DNA of 64,000 bases from Aurelia coerulea (lineage: Eukaryota; Cnidaria; Scyphozoa; Semaeostomeae; Ulmaridae): positions 21,552,501 through 21,616,500 of the forward strand of contig CM076949.1 of the NCBI GenBank assembly GCA_039566865.1. The letters are read 5' to 3'. This document shows positions 33,501 to 44,023 of this stretch, in pieces; positions within the stretch are counted from its first letter, which is position 1, and each line of letters begins with the position of its first letter. A program made the translations under genes and the position numbers. The notes under the pieces were generated by a model. That model did not search any database and had not been told where the DNA came from. It saw only the letters and a list, made by a program, of their open reading frames with translations.

Positions 33501-36500
33501 TTGGCTTAGAATGCATCACGGACTTGGAGTTTTAGGTTTAGGCGTAATCTTAAGAACAACGACTTCTTCACCGGCAAGCCTAGTAAAAGCGACTTGTTTT
33601 AGTGTGTTTGTCCTCTAAGAAGGTTTCCCCTTATGATCATAGTGTCAGCAGTGTTAGCTTTTGGTAGAAGCGTTTACCACTTTGATGGATAATATTTGTA
33701 ACCCATGTCTCCTTTCTTCTTTGGGATTCATACACAAGTGTCTGTTTTCCAACGCCACATAACTACCACCACCGGCACCCCAGTGCCAGATTAGAAATTT
33801 TGAGTATTTGTAACAGCATTGTTCCTTGGGACAATCTTTGCACAACAAACACCTTCCATTTTGTGTTAGACCGCTTTTTAAAAGCCAATGATTGCTTGCC
33901 CCTAAAAATGGAAGCCTGTGCAATTTTTCTAATGCATCTAAGAAATTTTTTAAATGCCATCTTCTGCTTTGGCTTAGAATGACTCTCCTAGTTATTGTCA
34001 AGCACTTCTTGTGAATATTCTAACTGTCGTCATGGGTCGACTTTTGCCCAAAAGATTTAAAATCGGACCAACTTTGATTCAAACTATTGTGGACCTTTCG
34101 AGCTTCGTCGTGGTTGGTAGGTCAATGAAAAATTCGGTCCACGAAGTCAGTCCACGAAGTTGGTCCATCCGATTTTGTCGTGGACCGACTTTTCCTTTTT
34201 GAGAAAATTTTTGGACCGACTCAGAAATTATTGGGGGGGTGTCTCACCCCCCCACACCCCCCCTAATGTGCGCCCCTGACTACAATGTCAAGAGAACTCG
34301 TTGTTATCAAATCTTTTAGTTCACAAAATTTGTTTCTGATACTATTTATGTTGAGGTGTGCAATAATGGGATTTTTTGGACATTTTGTGCGCATATCTTT
34401 CAAATCTTTATGAGGAAAATTTTCATCTTCCATTGAGCTTATTTCTATTTTTTGAGGAGTTTTGGATGATTTCAGTCAGTATTCTGCCTTAATGCAATCT
34501 CTTAAGTTACAGGCAAGTCTTGCGGTACCCCATTTATTTAAATGTAACCCACTGTTATTGAGATGATCGTCACAACTAATGTTTTCATTATCAAGGAAAT
34601 TTATGTTTGTTTCATAGCAAATCTTGTTGAATGTAGTATTGAGCTGATCAACATTGGTATTTAAGTTCTTGTTTTTCATCTGATGTATGATGGAGGACAA
34701 GTAAATTGCACAATTGGGTAGTACAATTGGGTAGTGCAGAAATATCCTTTTTCTTTCGATCTATACTCATTTTTGCTCTTAGGAACAACTGTTGGAATGC
34801 ACAACAAGCAAGCTAGCTACCTCGGTTTCAGAGAATCTTTTGCGACTTTCCTTGTTTTGAATATCTAGTTGAGAGAATTTCCTTTGTCTGCAGTCAATAA
34901 TTGCTTTGAATTGAGGTGTCAATCAAAACCAACTCATTCTATTGTCTTGCCAAATCTGTCCTTGTTTATCTTTCGTTAAAACTCAATGTGTTCAAAAGTA
35001 GCTATTAAACAGATCATCATCAATTGTCACCATTTACCCTTGATTTCTCTGAAATTCTATTAAATTGCTCAAATTTTCTCTCACAAGGGTGTGCTTTCTC
35101 TTTGAGTAGCTTTGCTACTGAGTGAGTTCCTCCTAAAGAATTCCCCTTGGCCTTCATACAAATTCTCAAGTTGTGTATCTTTCTTTTTTATCGTGTGTGT
35201 ATTGTCTGTATCCTTATCTGTATTTGTATGCAGAGGAATTTAGAATGAAGGAACTGAACTGACTTTTCATTTTCTATGCATTAGACAAAAATTTTGGGAA
35301 AATATTAGCCAGCCTAGACCTAGAGTTTATGCCATTCCAGGAAATAATCATAAGCAAATAGAAGGATAATTTGTTTTCCAGAAATGCACAATCAATTGCT
35401 CTGGAAGGAGGGCTTGACAAGGCCCAGGACTGTAAAGTCTTTCCTGCATGGGGAATTTGTGCGCAGCTTCTTTTGTTTTTAGACAAAATGCTATTTTGCA
35501 AAGATTGAGTGCATTCCCCACTCAAGGCAAACTTTTCAGTCAGAATAGGGTCCAATGCTTAAATTCTTCTGTTTCTTTTAGGACCTAGAATTTGGTGACT
35601 GGGGTGATTACAAAATGGTTTTAGTTGTTAGACAAGATTTGGGAATGGGCAAAGGAAAGGCTGCTGCTCAGGTAAAGTCAGACAGTTTTCAATTTCAATT
35701 CACAAACCAAATGAGAAGATTTATATTTTGGTCTGTGAATCAGGCTAAGGATTTATCAACTTCATGCAACGTGCGGTATTGGTAGTAGATACAAAGGGCT
35801 TGATATTAGTGACTGCATCTGTAAAGAATGCTCCTTTGGTATCACTGAAGATAAGGTGAATTTCCTTTTGTATGCCTGGCTAAACAAACTTAGAATTCCA
35901 GGAGGTCACAAAAACACAAATGATAATGACACGATACTACTCTCTAGCATTTTACCTTGTTCAAGCAAACTTTTAGGGAAACTCCAGGAAGCCTGATATA
36001 TCTACTATGATATATCTAGCCTGATATATCTACTATGCCTATATGGATGTACTCACATACCTATGATTTACATTTTTCATTCACATATTTTGTTCCTGTC
36101 TTGTTTAACTAGTTGATTAGTTTTGTTAAAGATTTTTTTTTTCTCTATCAAGATTCAAAAACTACAATATTTATACTTACATTACACTGTACCATCCATA
36201 GTGAAGAAAGACATAAAGTCACCGGGTCTTCACTTGTTTGTTCATTGCTGCCATACATGGTAAACTGCAGTATATGATCAGAACATTTTATAAAATCGGA
36301 TTATAGTAGCCCCTAGACCATATTTGTCTGACCAGAACGTTGCAATTCTCAGGAAATTTTGTTCCGTAAATTTCTTGAGCTTGTAATGTTTTCTAGAGCA
36401 GGCTATTATTTCAGTGTTCCTGGATATTTCTCCCATTCTGGAGTTGGGTAACAATTTCTTTATTAAAGGAGAAGTCATCAATGCAAACTGTTCTCATATG

Positions 36501-39500
36501 AAGCCAACCTCAAACTTCGGAGTTTGCTGGTGTTAAATTATAAGGGGATTGGTGACAGTCTGCGATCGTTGCCAACCCCTATCTTCCATCTGCGATTTCA
36601 GCAGGGTGCTTCCACTCTTTGGCGACAATCATTCTTTTCCCAGATCAGGACAGTTGTAATGATTGGGAAAGTTGAACTCAGCCAACGCTTACGATCCACA
36701 CTCACCAACGGTCTTAAGGATCATAAGCAAGGGCTTACCTTAAAGGGGCTCAGTCGTCAAACAGTAAACAAATCCGTAAACTCTCACATGTCGGGGATTA
36801 TCCATTGTTCATCCATTGTTCTCTGCAGTTTGTTTGGTGGCTTCACCCAAGCCACAAAAAAGTGACCGTTATAAATCCACTTATATCCGAGCAATCGTAG
36901 AAGATATGAATGTTTAGTTTGTTCCTTAGTGAAGTACAAGGATTAATTCCCAAACAGCAACTTTCATTTTGAAAAAAATACGAAAATCCTGTGTGATATC
37001 ACCTTTCAAAAAACTGCAAAAATCATTGTTTTGTTTATATTTTGACGACGGAGCCCCTTTAAATTGGGAACACATGCGATCGCAGACCGTCACTGATCTC
37101 CTTATGATCGCTCTACGATTTAATGGGAACCAACCAAGGAGTCTGCTGGCATTATAATTTTTCCATAAATAAGTCCTTGCCGCATCGATTAACAATTATG
37201 TGCTCTGTTTCATTAGTGTTGTCATGCTGCCGTGGCTGTATATAACAAGACAAAGCACAGGCATCCAAAGGTAATAACTGCACAAATCTCCATGCAATTA
37301 GTTATTTCTTTAATTTACTATACAAATAGAAGGAAAAAAGCCGAGTTCAATGGCTCTTTCAGCACACAGAAAGAAGCCCATATAATGGCTGTGCCTCAAG
37401 ATTCAGGCTTAGGGCCCCTTCTTTTCGATAAACACTTTACTGATTTGTTTCTTCTGGTACTGTAAATGGTACTGAAATATTTAGTTTGCCTTACCAGAAC
37501 ATCAATCACACAAGTATCCATCTAACTTTTACAGTCCTTGCAACTTTTAACGAAGAATTTTCAGTCTCGTTCCAAGTCTATTTGCAAGCTGTCTTTATAC
37601 GGTAGTTTGCACTAAGCTTTATCACTTGCCATATCTTAGACTCTGTTGGCATATTTTACACTCTGTCGATCATAGCCTTACATTAATTGGTCATTTTTTC
37701 ATAGTGGCTAAGAGAGTGGGAAATGTCAGCTTGCCCAAAAATAGTCCTGAAAGCACAAGATGAGGAAACTCTGTAAGTTTACTACCTAAGAGCTCCTTGC
37801 TATTTCAAAGGAGGATCTGGTTTTACTGATTTTTAGCTACTAGATATTCAATCCCATGACAACAAATATACAGACAATATCTCTCACTCATGAGAAATTG
37901 AATTTTCTCTATTGTTCTGAGCGAGGAGTCCTTTATGATTTGATCGATTATTTTAGACCTTTTTCAGGCATTTTGCAACTTCCAAGTTTTTGTAAACTTG
38001 AATTTACCAATTTTTCCAGTGCTCGTAAGGAGGTGAGAAACATCACAAAAATACTTCGATCTTCGGCTGTCAAGCAAACATTGATTCATTCCAATCCATT
38101 AAATACTTTGGATGCTATGAATTTCCAAAAGTGGGAGTTTTTTTCTGGTTCACTGGGTACATTGATATCTAAGACTGTTAACAAATTCTTAAGATTCTCC
38201 TGAACCTCTTATAGTGGTATGGAAACCTTAATTGACGCACAGTACAGGGCTCACACACATTCAGATGGTTTCCTTCCTAAGAATTCTTGTTTAGAAAAAT
38301 GTACTGTCTTTCTTATGGCTCAAGAATTCTTATCATAAAATGAAAAATTCTTGTGATGTTAATCTGCACAAGGCCTGTGCTGTATGGAAGCGAGAATTCT
38401 TAATAACTTTTTGTAAGAAAACAAGCAACCAAAGAGTATTAGATGTATTCATAAGGCCTAAACCTTATAGATATAAGGTATATCTTTTATATCATACTTT
38501 ACTTGATTAATATATTGTCTCTTTGTCAGTCTCATTGACTTTTATATTCTCTTTGCAGCATAAAACTTGCAGAAAAAGCACATAGCTTAGATCTTGATGT
38601 GTGTGTCATTAAAGATGCCGGAAGGACACAGATTGCTCCTGGATCTAAAACAGTTATGGGTTTGGGACCAGGTACTTTAAATCCTCCAATATTTCTCATA
38701 TTTTCTCTTAAAATGTTAGCTATATGTACTGATGGATTGACTTTACTTTACTTTACTTTACTTTACTAGGGTAGACTTGAGTCGACTCGACTTTTCTTGG
38801 GTTACCTTGAGTTGAATTAAGGTGACTTGGCTTGAGCTGACCTTTCTTCAGGTGACTTGACCTGAGCTTACTTTACTAGGGTAGACTTGAGTCAACTTGA
38901 ATTTACCTTACTAGGGAAGACTAAAGTCGACTTCTCTTGACTTGGGTGACTGAGTTGACTTGACTTGACTTGAGTTTACTTTACTTCAGGTGACTTGACT
39001 TGAGTTTACTTTGCTAGGGTGTACTTGAGTTGACTTTACTTTACTTGGGTTGACTTGAGTTGAGTTACTTTTCTTGAGTTGAATTAAGTTGACTTGACTT
39101 GAGCTGACTTTACTTCAGGTGACTTGACTTTAGTTTACTTGGGTTGACTTGACTTTACTTGGGTTGCCTTGAGTTGAATTAAGTTGACCTGACTTGAGCT
39201 GACTTTACTTCAGGTGACTTGACTTTAGTTTACTTTACTTGGGATGACTTGACTTTACTTGGGTTGCCTTTAGTTGAATTAAGTTAACTTAACTTGAGCT
39301 GACTTTACTTCAGGTGACTTGACTTGACTTGTCAGTACTTGACTTTACTTTAGTTTAGTTTACATTACTCGACTCTAATTGACTTGACTTTAGTTGATTT
39401 TACTTGGGTTGGCTTGAACTGGCTTTAGTTGACTTGACTCAACTTGATGTGACTCCACAACTACTTTTCTATATCTTGTTTGCTGTAAATGCTTTTTACA

Positions 39501-40041
39501 TAATCAAATTTCACGAAGCAAAGACAAGCATCTTCATTTAACTTTAGCCAATGATTTCTTGGCTAAATTTCTTGCTTGCAATACTTTGAATGTAGGCGTA
39601 GTCATACTGGGGTAGTCATAGTCTTTCGCTCCCCATGGTATCGTCCCTGTAGTGTAGTATAGTAATCAGGAACGTATAGTAGAGTGTAAGATTTATTGTA
39701 ATATTTTAATATGAATAAAAAAAATGTAGGCGTTCAGTGCTGATTTTGAGTTAAAACTGGATTAATTCTATGCAAATAAACCCATTTAAAGCTAAAGATT
39801 TCATTAATAAGCTGTTAAAAGGGAAATTTTTTCCAAGTGTCCAAAATGTTTAGTCCGAAGTTTAATGTCAGAGACTCTCCATCTGAAACATTTCGATGTT
39901 AATTGCAGTCTTTTTCTTGACTTCAGTCTCAAAAGGTTTCCAGTCGAATTCAATCAATGATTTAAATCTAAATGCCTTGTTTTCTTTGCAGCACCTGCAG
40001 ATCTGATAGATCAAGTGACTGGAAAATTAAAACTGTTTTAG
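27524..40041 (+). CDS. PTRH2: Peptidyl-tRNA hydrolase 2, mitochondrial type
   Basis: PTRH2 (Bit1) cleaves peptidyl-tRNA to recycle tRNA and sits on the mitochondrial outer membrane, where it is also linked to cell death signalling. Coding exons: 27524-27712, 35582-35671, 37217-37270, 37705-37772, 38559-38671, 39992-40041. All junctions are AG/GT and the phases match, giving 187 residues (human about 179). Exon 1 encodes a hydrophobic anchor (residues 4-22) then a basic and acidic linker. Exon 2 has '[20 protein letters not shown]' with the conserved catalytic-region lysine. Exon 3 has 'CCHAAVAVY', exon 4 '[13 protein letters not shown]', exon 5 '[19 protein letters not shown]' with the family Asp and Thr, and exon 6 '[15 protein letters not shown]' then stop. 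Intron 1 is nearly 8 kb because of nested transposons. The second residue of 'CSHAA' in most animals is Cys here; I see no other damage. Confidence 0.97.
28442..28901. other. Unidentified segment inside the (TAA)n tail
   Basis: A 460-bp block is bracketed on both sides by (TAA/AAT)6 runs, as if it had inserted into the LINE's microsatellite tail or had copied the tail. On the minus strand 28444-28638 is open for 64 codons and ends with TGA just before the repeat. On the plus strand 28819-28844 contains 'ctgacgaag' and 'cgaaacg' around a short inverted repeat. I do not recognise it. Confidence 0.4.
29003..31733 (-). CDS. LINE endonuclease/reverse transcriptase (body)
   Basis: A long open frame encodes the pol protein of the minus-strand LINE. 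Homology starts at '[20 protein letters not shown]' (middle of the AP-like endonuclease), with 'IIGDLNLTP' later in that domain. The RT domain follows with '[15 protein letters not shown]', '[15 protein letters not shown]', '[19 protein letters not shown]' and the catalytic 'FADDNTIS'. The C-terminal region has '[20 protein letters not shown]' and '[11 protein letters not shown]'. The frame is unbroken over about 900 codons, so the copy is young. The upstream ORF extension to 31864 is accidental read-through into the other LINE. Its endonuclease N-terminus lies beyond two insertions. Confidence 0.92.
31726..32735 (+). CDS. LINE reverse transcriptase, C-terminal two thirds missing the start
   Basis: An open frame of about 336 codons begins mid-domain with '[11 protein letters not shown]', then '[20 protein letters not shown]' and the catalytic 'YADDTTIY'. 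The thumb and C-terminal part have '[20 protein letters not shown]' and end with a cysteine-containing tail ('CNCRLCK'). The fingers and endonuclease are absent, so it cannot mobilise itself. It differs in sequence from the neighbouring minus-strand LINE but shares the same architecture. Confidence 0.9.
31726..33149 (+). mobile_element. 5'-truncated LINE inserted in the endonuclease of the minus-strand LINE
   Basis: The element starts within its RT domain and ends in a (GAT)n run at 33132-33150. The direct repeat TGAAACT flanks it (31719-31725 and 33150-33156). Removing it rejoins the host LINE's endonuclease ('TFPSSQF' to 'FQIPGYK'). Its 3' UTR (about 32736-33000) is noticeably GC-rich compared with the surroundings. 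Confidence 0.88.
33205..34278. mobile_element. hAT non-autonomous element (8-bp TSD)
   Basis: Ends CAGGGGCGCACATT and AATGTGCGCCCCTG are exact inverted repeats, flanked by the 8-bp direct repeat ACTACAAT (33197-33204 and 34279-34286). Subterminal 'ggaccgact' motifs repeat near both ends. No transposase frame is visible in 1074 bp. It splits the host LINE's endonuclease between 'LDIVV' and 'ISETKID'. Its 33290-33400 part resembles 47880-48020 inverted, so both belong to related hAT families. Confidence 0.93.
34279..34700 (-). pseudogene. LINE 5' part: ORF1-like tail and endonuclease start
   Basis: 34476-34700 encodes '[19 protein letters not shown]', resembling the C-terminal end of the SGNH/esterase-like ORF1 proteins of some CR1-type LINEs. 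After a stop, 34279-34460 encodes '[20 protein letters not shown]', the canonical start of the LINE endonuclease. The rest of the endonuclease continues across the hAT insertion at 33150-33204 ('[15 protein letters not shown]'). Confidence 0.75.
36740..37062. mobile_element. TTAA-type MITE, family F (copy 1)
   Basis: Begins TTAAAGGGGCTC and ends GAGCCCCTTTAA. The same 300-320 bp sequence recurs at 59886-60187 ('cagtttgtttggtggcttc', 'atccacttatatcc', 'gagatatgaatgtt' or similar). TTAA at both borders suggests piggyBac- or Kolobok-like target choice. It sits between two arms of an older inverted repeat ('gacagtctgcgatcg' and 'cgatcgcagaccgtc') in PTRH2 intron 2. Confidence 0.85.
38744..39445. 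repeat. Minisatellite built from 5-bp units (ACTTT/ACTTG)
   Basis: About 700 bp of PTRH2 intron 5 is made of 'acttt', 'acttg' and derived units, with higher-order blocks such as 'gttgacttgacttgagctga' and 'ctttacttcaggtgacttg' recurring several times. Non-coding. Confidence 0.95.
39595..39720 (+). repeat. LINE 3' tail remnant
   Basis: 'cgctccccatggtatcgtcc' followed by an AT-rich run ending 'atgaataaaaaa' matches the 3' end of the LINE remnant at 9085-9170. No coding part is present. Confidence 0.5.
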
Positions 40042-40191
40042 CATATTAGTAAGTTATTCGTATTTATAACAAAGGGGACTATAGCTGTGTGCACCGGGCG
40101 AGTGAAAAAATAAACATGTTCGGCGGGCTGTGGAATAAAAAGTATGCAGCCAATAACCAAAACAAAAATTTTCATCTATCAGTCAAAGACT

Positions 40192-40793
40192 AACAAGGGC
40201 AGATTTTGTAATACAATAGCATGAGTTGCTTTTGTTGACACCTCAATTCAAAGCGATTAGCGATTGCAGACAATGGAAATTCTCTCAACCAGCAATTCAT
40301 CACAAACAAAGCCGCAAAAGTTTCTTGGAAACCAAGGTAGCTAGCTTGCTTGTTGTGCATTCCAGAAACTGTTTTTAAGGGCAAACATGAGCGTCGATCG
40401 AAAGAAGAAGGATGCATCTACACATCTGCCGAGGGCATTTTATTTGTTTGGTTCAAAAGCTGTTTAGGAGGCGATTCAATTCTCTTATTTTTTGGGTGTT
40501 ATCAAAACATTTACTGCTCAGCTTCTGGACCAAAGAAATAAAATGCCCGCGGCAGATGTGTAGATATATCCTTCTTCTTTCGATCTATGCTCATGTTTGC
40601 CCTTAAAAGTAATTTCTGGAATGCACAGCGAGCGAGCTAGCTAGCTACCTGGGTTTCAGAGAAAATTTTGCGGCTTTGTTTGTTTTGAATTACTGGTTGA
40701 TATAATTTCCTTTGTCTGTGATCGCTAATCGCTTTGAATCGAGGTTTCAACAAAAGCAACTCGTGCTATTGTATTACAAAATCTGCCCTTGTT
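40192..40793. mobile_element. MITE family A, full copy 3 (9-bp TSD)
   Basis: A 602-bp foldback with AACAAGGGCAG/CTGCCCTTGTT ends, flanked by the 9-bp direct repeat TCAAAGACT (40183-40191 and 40794-40802). The repeat belongs to the family-B element in which it landed, as the other B copies show. Confidence 0.94.
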
Positions 40794-40873
40794 TCAAAGA
40801 CTAGCTTAGATGTGAACATTTTATTTGGTAAGATCACTCATCATCTAGACCGTGAAGTTAGGAAAATGCTGGT

Positions 40874-41418
40874 AAGGGACAGTGCAAAGTTTATTTTATA
40901 ACATGGCCGGTGCAAAACATAACGGGGCAACTACTTTTTTTTTAGCTTGTACAGAACTGTGTCAACACTTTATACAAAGCAAATATGAACGGGGCAGTAC
41001 CTTTTTATAGCTCAAGATGAACGTTGAAATATGAAATGGTTAATTTTGAGGCCAAAATTGTGGATCATGCAAGTTGAGAAATGCTTGGAAGGATGTGTAT
41101 GAACATGACGCAAAATGTCCTTGTAAGTTACTTGCAAGAACGATTCGCCAGTCATTTCTCTTCATCTTCAAAGTCGATTTCTTCGTTTACAAAGTCTCGT
41201 AAAGGCAAGAATTGATTATGTTATGGTATTTGGCTAATTCATCGGTGGTACGATACAACATTTGTTGTTCATGAATACGGGGAGATACATTTTTTTAAGG
41301 AAAGAGTGACGGGGCAGTTGGTTTTTTGGCAATAATTTCATATAGGGCGAGCAGATTTTTTTGCAAGAATTTTTGTTCTCCACCGGCCATGTAATATAAT
41401 AAATTTTGCCCTGTCCCT
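40874..41418. mobile_element. Foldback element inside MITE B (copy 2)
   Basis: The left end 'taagggacagtgcaaa' with 'acatggccggtg' is mirrored by 'caccggccatgt' and 'ttttgccctgtccctaa'. The interior repeats 'acggggcag' and 'acggggcaac'. The 545-bp unit is absent from the other family-B copies at this point, which supports an insertion. Confidence 0.75.
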
Positions 41419-41759
41419 AAGGGGGTTTGTATATGAACGAGACTTCCATGTTCGATTCTGGTCAACCATTGAAATCTAAATTCGATGCTATTGTCCGTAA
41501 TATAATTTCAATGGCAAGTAAATGATGGACCACAATCGAAAGTGGAATTTTCGTTCCCATACAAATCCCTTACAAGCTCTTTTTCTTCTGGGTCTAAAAG
41601 ATGAATGATTTTACCAAATGAAATGCTCACATCTAATTTTGCCTTTAAATGATAGGTTAACATTTTTGTTTTCATTATTGGCTGAGTACATTTTATTCTA
41701 CAGCCCGCCAAACATGTCAACATTTTTTTATTCACCCGTTCTGCATATGTGATAAAGGG

Positions 41760-43510
41760 TAGCTAACAAAGACGAAAATGTCATGTGTTGAGCGAATCAA
41801 GTTAAAAGAAAACTTTATCAATTTGAACCTTGGAATGAAGTCGACATATAAAGTAGAGTGGTGTCGCCGTGCCGCCCATTATGGCCGATTAGACGTGCAT
41901 TGAAACCACACGGGATAGTTCGTAAATGCAAAGTAAAATATTTACATATGATACAATATTTACAGGCGAGTTTTGATTGTAGATAAAACGAGATCAATTC
42001 AAGAACCAACCTGCGCTACGAACGTTTTGCGTAAACGACAGTTGCATTTATCGCCCTTCCACTCTCTTTTATGCGTTTTTTAAACATGGAAATTTTTAAT
42101 GACTGTTTAGTATCATTTGAGAGTCCAGTCCATGCCACAGTTTACATCCTAAGAAAGCAATACTCTCTATCCCAAAGCGAACTGTCCAGGCCTTAACCAT
42201 TTGCAAAAGAGTCATTTCTCCTTCACTGCATCATCTTAGTTGATTACGCCCCCGCAGGAATAATTATATTCTTTTAGTCCTGATAGTCCACGGAATAGAC
42301 TTGGAGCAAGTCTAATGCAATGGTGGACCAGGATGCTGGTCTGCTGGGACAACTGCACCAAAAAAACAATCCAATTTAATTGCCCCGAAATGTGAAATAT
42401 TTGGTGACAGGCTGAAGACTTGGATCTTTAAACTCTTTATCCATATGTATTTAGCCTATTTATATTTGAAAGAATACAAACAGCATAAACAACTATCCTT
42501 CCCATACGACGAAACGTGCTTGGCACCCAGACATAAACGATCAATTAACATAAGATCCTTTTGGATGATTACAAAGTCCGTCCTGAGCTAAGCAAGCATA
42601 AGAAAATCTAAATATTGATTTCTTCATAACCCCAAATGATCGTTAATGCTGTTTTAGCTACAGTCAGAGAGATGAGTGTTGCTGCTAAAGTCACCTTCAT
42701 CAACAGAAAATCAAGCGCCTTGTATAAGGAGAAGAATCGCCTGAAAAGCAATATTTTGATCTTTATGTCAAACGAGGATGATACGCAAAAAATCAAAAGT
42801 CATTACCCCTAGTTTGCTTAGTCTCTGCATGAAACTATTGGTGCATCTGTATCAAATTAGATGTCATGTCAGATTTACGATCACGCAAAATTACTTATGT
42901 TTATGCAGAACCCTGCAGAACGTTTCTATTCGTGGGCATCTAGTTTGAGACAAGCATTGACGAAAATAACCTATGTGCAGAATCATATGCATGAAGATGT
43001 TTTGGTTTAGTGTGATCGCGTCCCTTCCCCCAGTCAATGGCGCCATTGTTTGCTGGGATTCTGCACCTTTCCTCTCAACTTCACCTGCGATGATTGCATC
43101 CGTTGCTGTGTAGGAGGGGGGTCCGTCTACCTTTGGTGATGCTGCAAATACTAGCCTCTGTGCAGGCTGTCGGTTACATCATCCCCTAAAGCTGACTTAT
43201 TTGCATAATGAATACTATCAATAAGTGGCTAATGATGCGTTCGTTCTAGAAAACGATTGTTTTAACATAATTAAGCTGCTAATGAAGTCAAAACGTGCCA
43301 ATTCTGCGTAAATTTGTTGTTGTGCCAGGGTAAACATCAAGGTGATTTATCCATCTTATGGTGTCAAATCTGTCTAACATGAAATAAGCCGACGTCAAAT
43401 GTTACTATCGGATCGCGGGAAACTTCTGTCTTGTATGCGCTTTCTGCGCGCTTTCTTTATTTCAGTGCCAATTAGCAGAGATAAAACGTTAATTAATTGT
43501 TTTAACGATC
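41760..43510. other. No supported gene
   Basis: Several ORFs of about 60 codons occur, but none has a domain or a splice context I can support. I see no repeat structure with clear ends. Possible unannotated exons cannot be excluded. Confidence 0.5.
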
Positions 43511-43519
43511 GTGACGGAC

Positions 43520-43544
43520 TTACTTTCTTTCTTTCTTTCTTTCT
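43520..43544. repeat. (CTTT)n microsatellite
   Basis: Five to six consecutive 'cttt' units. Confidence 0.9.
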
Positions 43545-43599
43545 GACTGACCTGGAGCCCCCTCTTAGATTACAAAGTTGGACTTTGTAATCAAAAACG

Positions 43600-44023
43600 A
43601 GGATTGTCAGGGACGCCGGAGCGATGGTAGGGCAAGGGGGGCGACTAGGAACGTAAGGGCAATCGAGACCGAAGGCGACTGAAGGCGAGCGAAGCGAGCC
43701 TAAAAATTAGGGGGTCCGGGGGTACTCCCCCGGGAAAATTTTTGTGACCACGCCCTTTAGATTGGCTTAAAATGCTATCAAAAACGTTTTAACGAACATT
43801 AATAATGTTCTTTCACACAATTTTTCGGCTATTTCTCCACATGTCCTCATTCCGAATCGCATAAAATCGCATATTGCTTATTTTGAAGTTGCAATTGCCA
43901 GTCATTTTTCGTTACTGGTGTGTTTCTGATAAGGGAATGAAGCTATGGCGGCTTTTCTATCAAGTTTCAAAGTAAATTATTGTTTTTCATTGAAAGGGCA
44001 CTTTTGCCCCCCTTGCCCCCGTT
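43600..44023. repeat. hAT-related remnant truncated by a LINE
   Basis: 'gggggtccgggggtactccc', 'gggaaaattttt' and 'cacgccctttagattggctt' are phrases shared with the hAT elements at 33205 and 47333 (there 'ggcttagaatgcat'). Only one end is recognisable before the LINE begins. Confidence 0.45.

Larger units (their letters stand above)
28424..34733 (-). mobile_element. LINE-1 of this window (Jockey/CR1-like), nested inside MITE A
   Basis: A minus-strand non-LTR retrotransposon. From its 5' side it shows an ORF1-like tail (34476-34700), the endonuclease start (34279-34460 and 33150-33204), the endonuclease/RT body (29003-31733), a short 3' UTR and a (TTA)n tail at 28902-28919. A second (TAA)n block sits at 28424-28441. 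It is interrupted by a plus-strand LINE (31726-33149) and a hAT element (33205-34278). 'LINE-1' is only a local label, not the mammalian L1 family. Confidence 0.88.
28051..34966. mobile_element. MITE family A copy 4, split by 6.3 kb of later insertions
   Basis: The left part 28051-28423 and right part 34734-34966 are the two ends of one family-A element. The left end is AGCAAGGACAG (one base off consensus) and the right end CTGTCCTTGTT. Both outer flanks carry the 9-bp repeat TATCTTTCG (28042-28050 and 34967-34975). The left part stops at 'gtggcagat' and the right part resumes 'gtgcagaaatatcc', where intact copies read 'ggcagatgtgtagatatatcc'. Confidence 0.92.
40092..41740. mobile_element. 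MITE family B (copy 2) with two nested insertions
   Basis: The ends 'accgggcgagtgaaaaa' and 'tttttttattcacccg' and the internal arms match family B at 3416. The copy is interrupted by a family-A MITE (40192-40793) and a second foldback (40874-41418). Removing both leaves a normal-length family-B foldback. It starts about 50 bp past the PTRH2 stop codon, so it may lie in the PTRH2 3' UTR. Confidence 0.8.

Noticed and set aside
33654..34001. 115-codon minus-strand ORF inside the hAT element
   Set aside because: It shows no transposase motif and overlaps a second ORF in another frame; the element looks non-autonomous.
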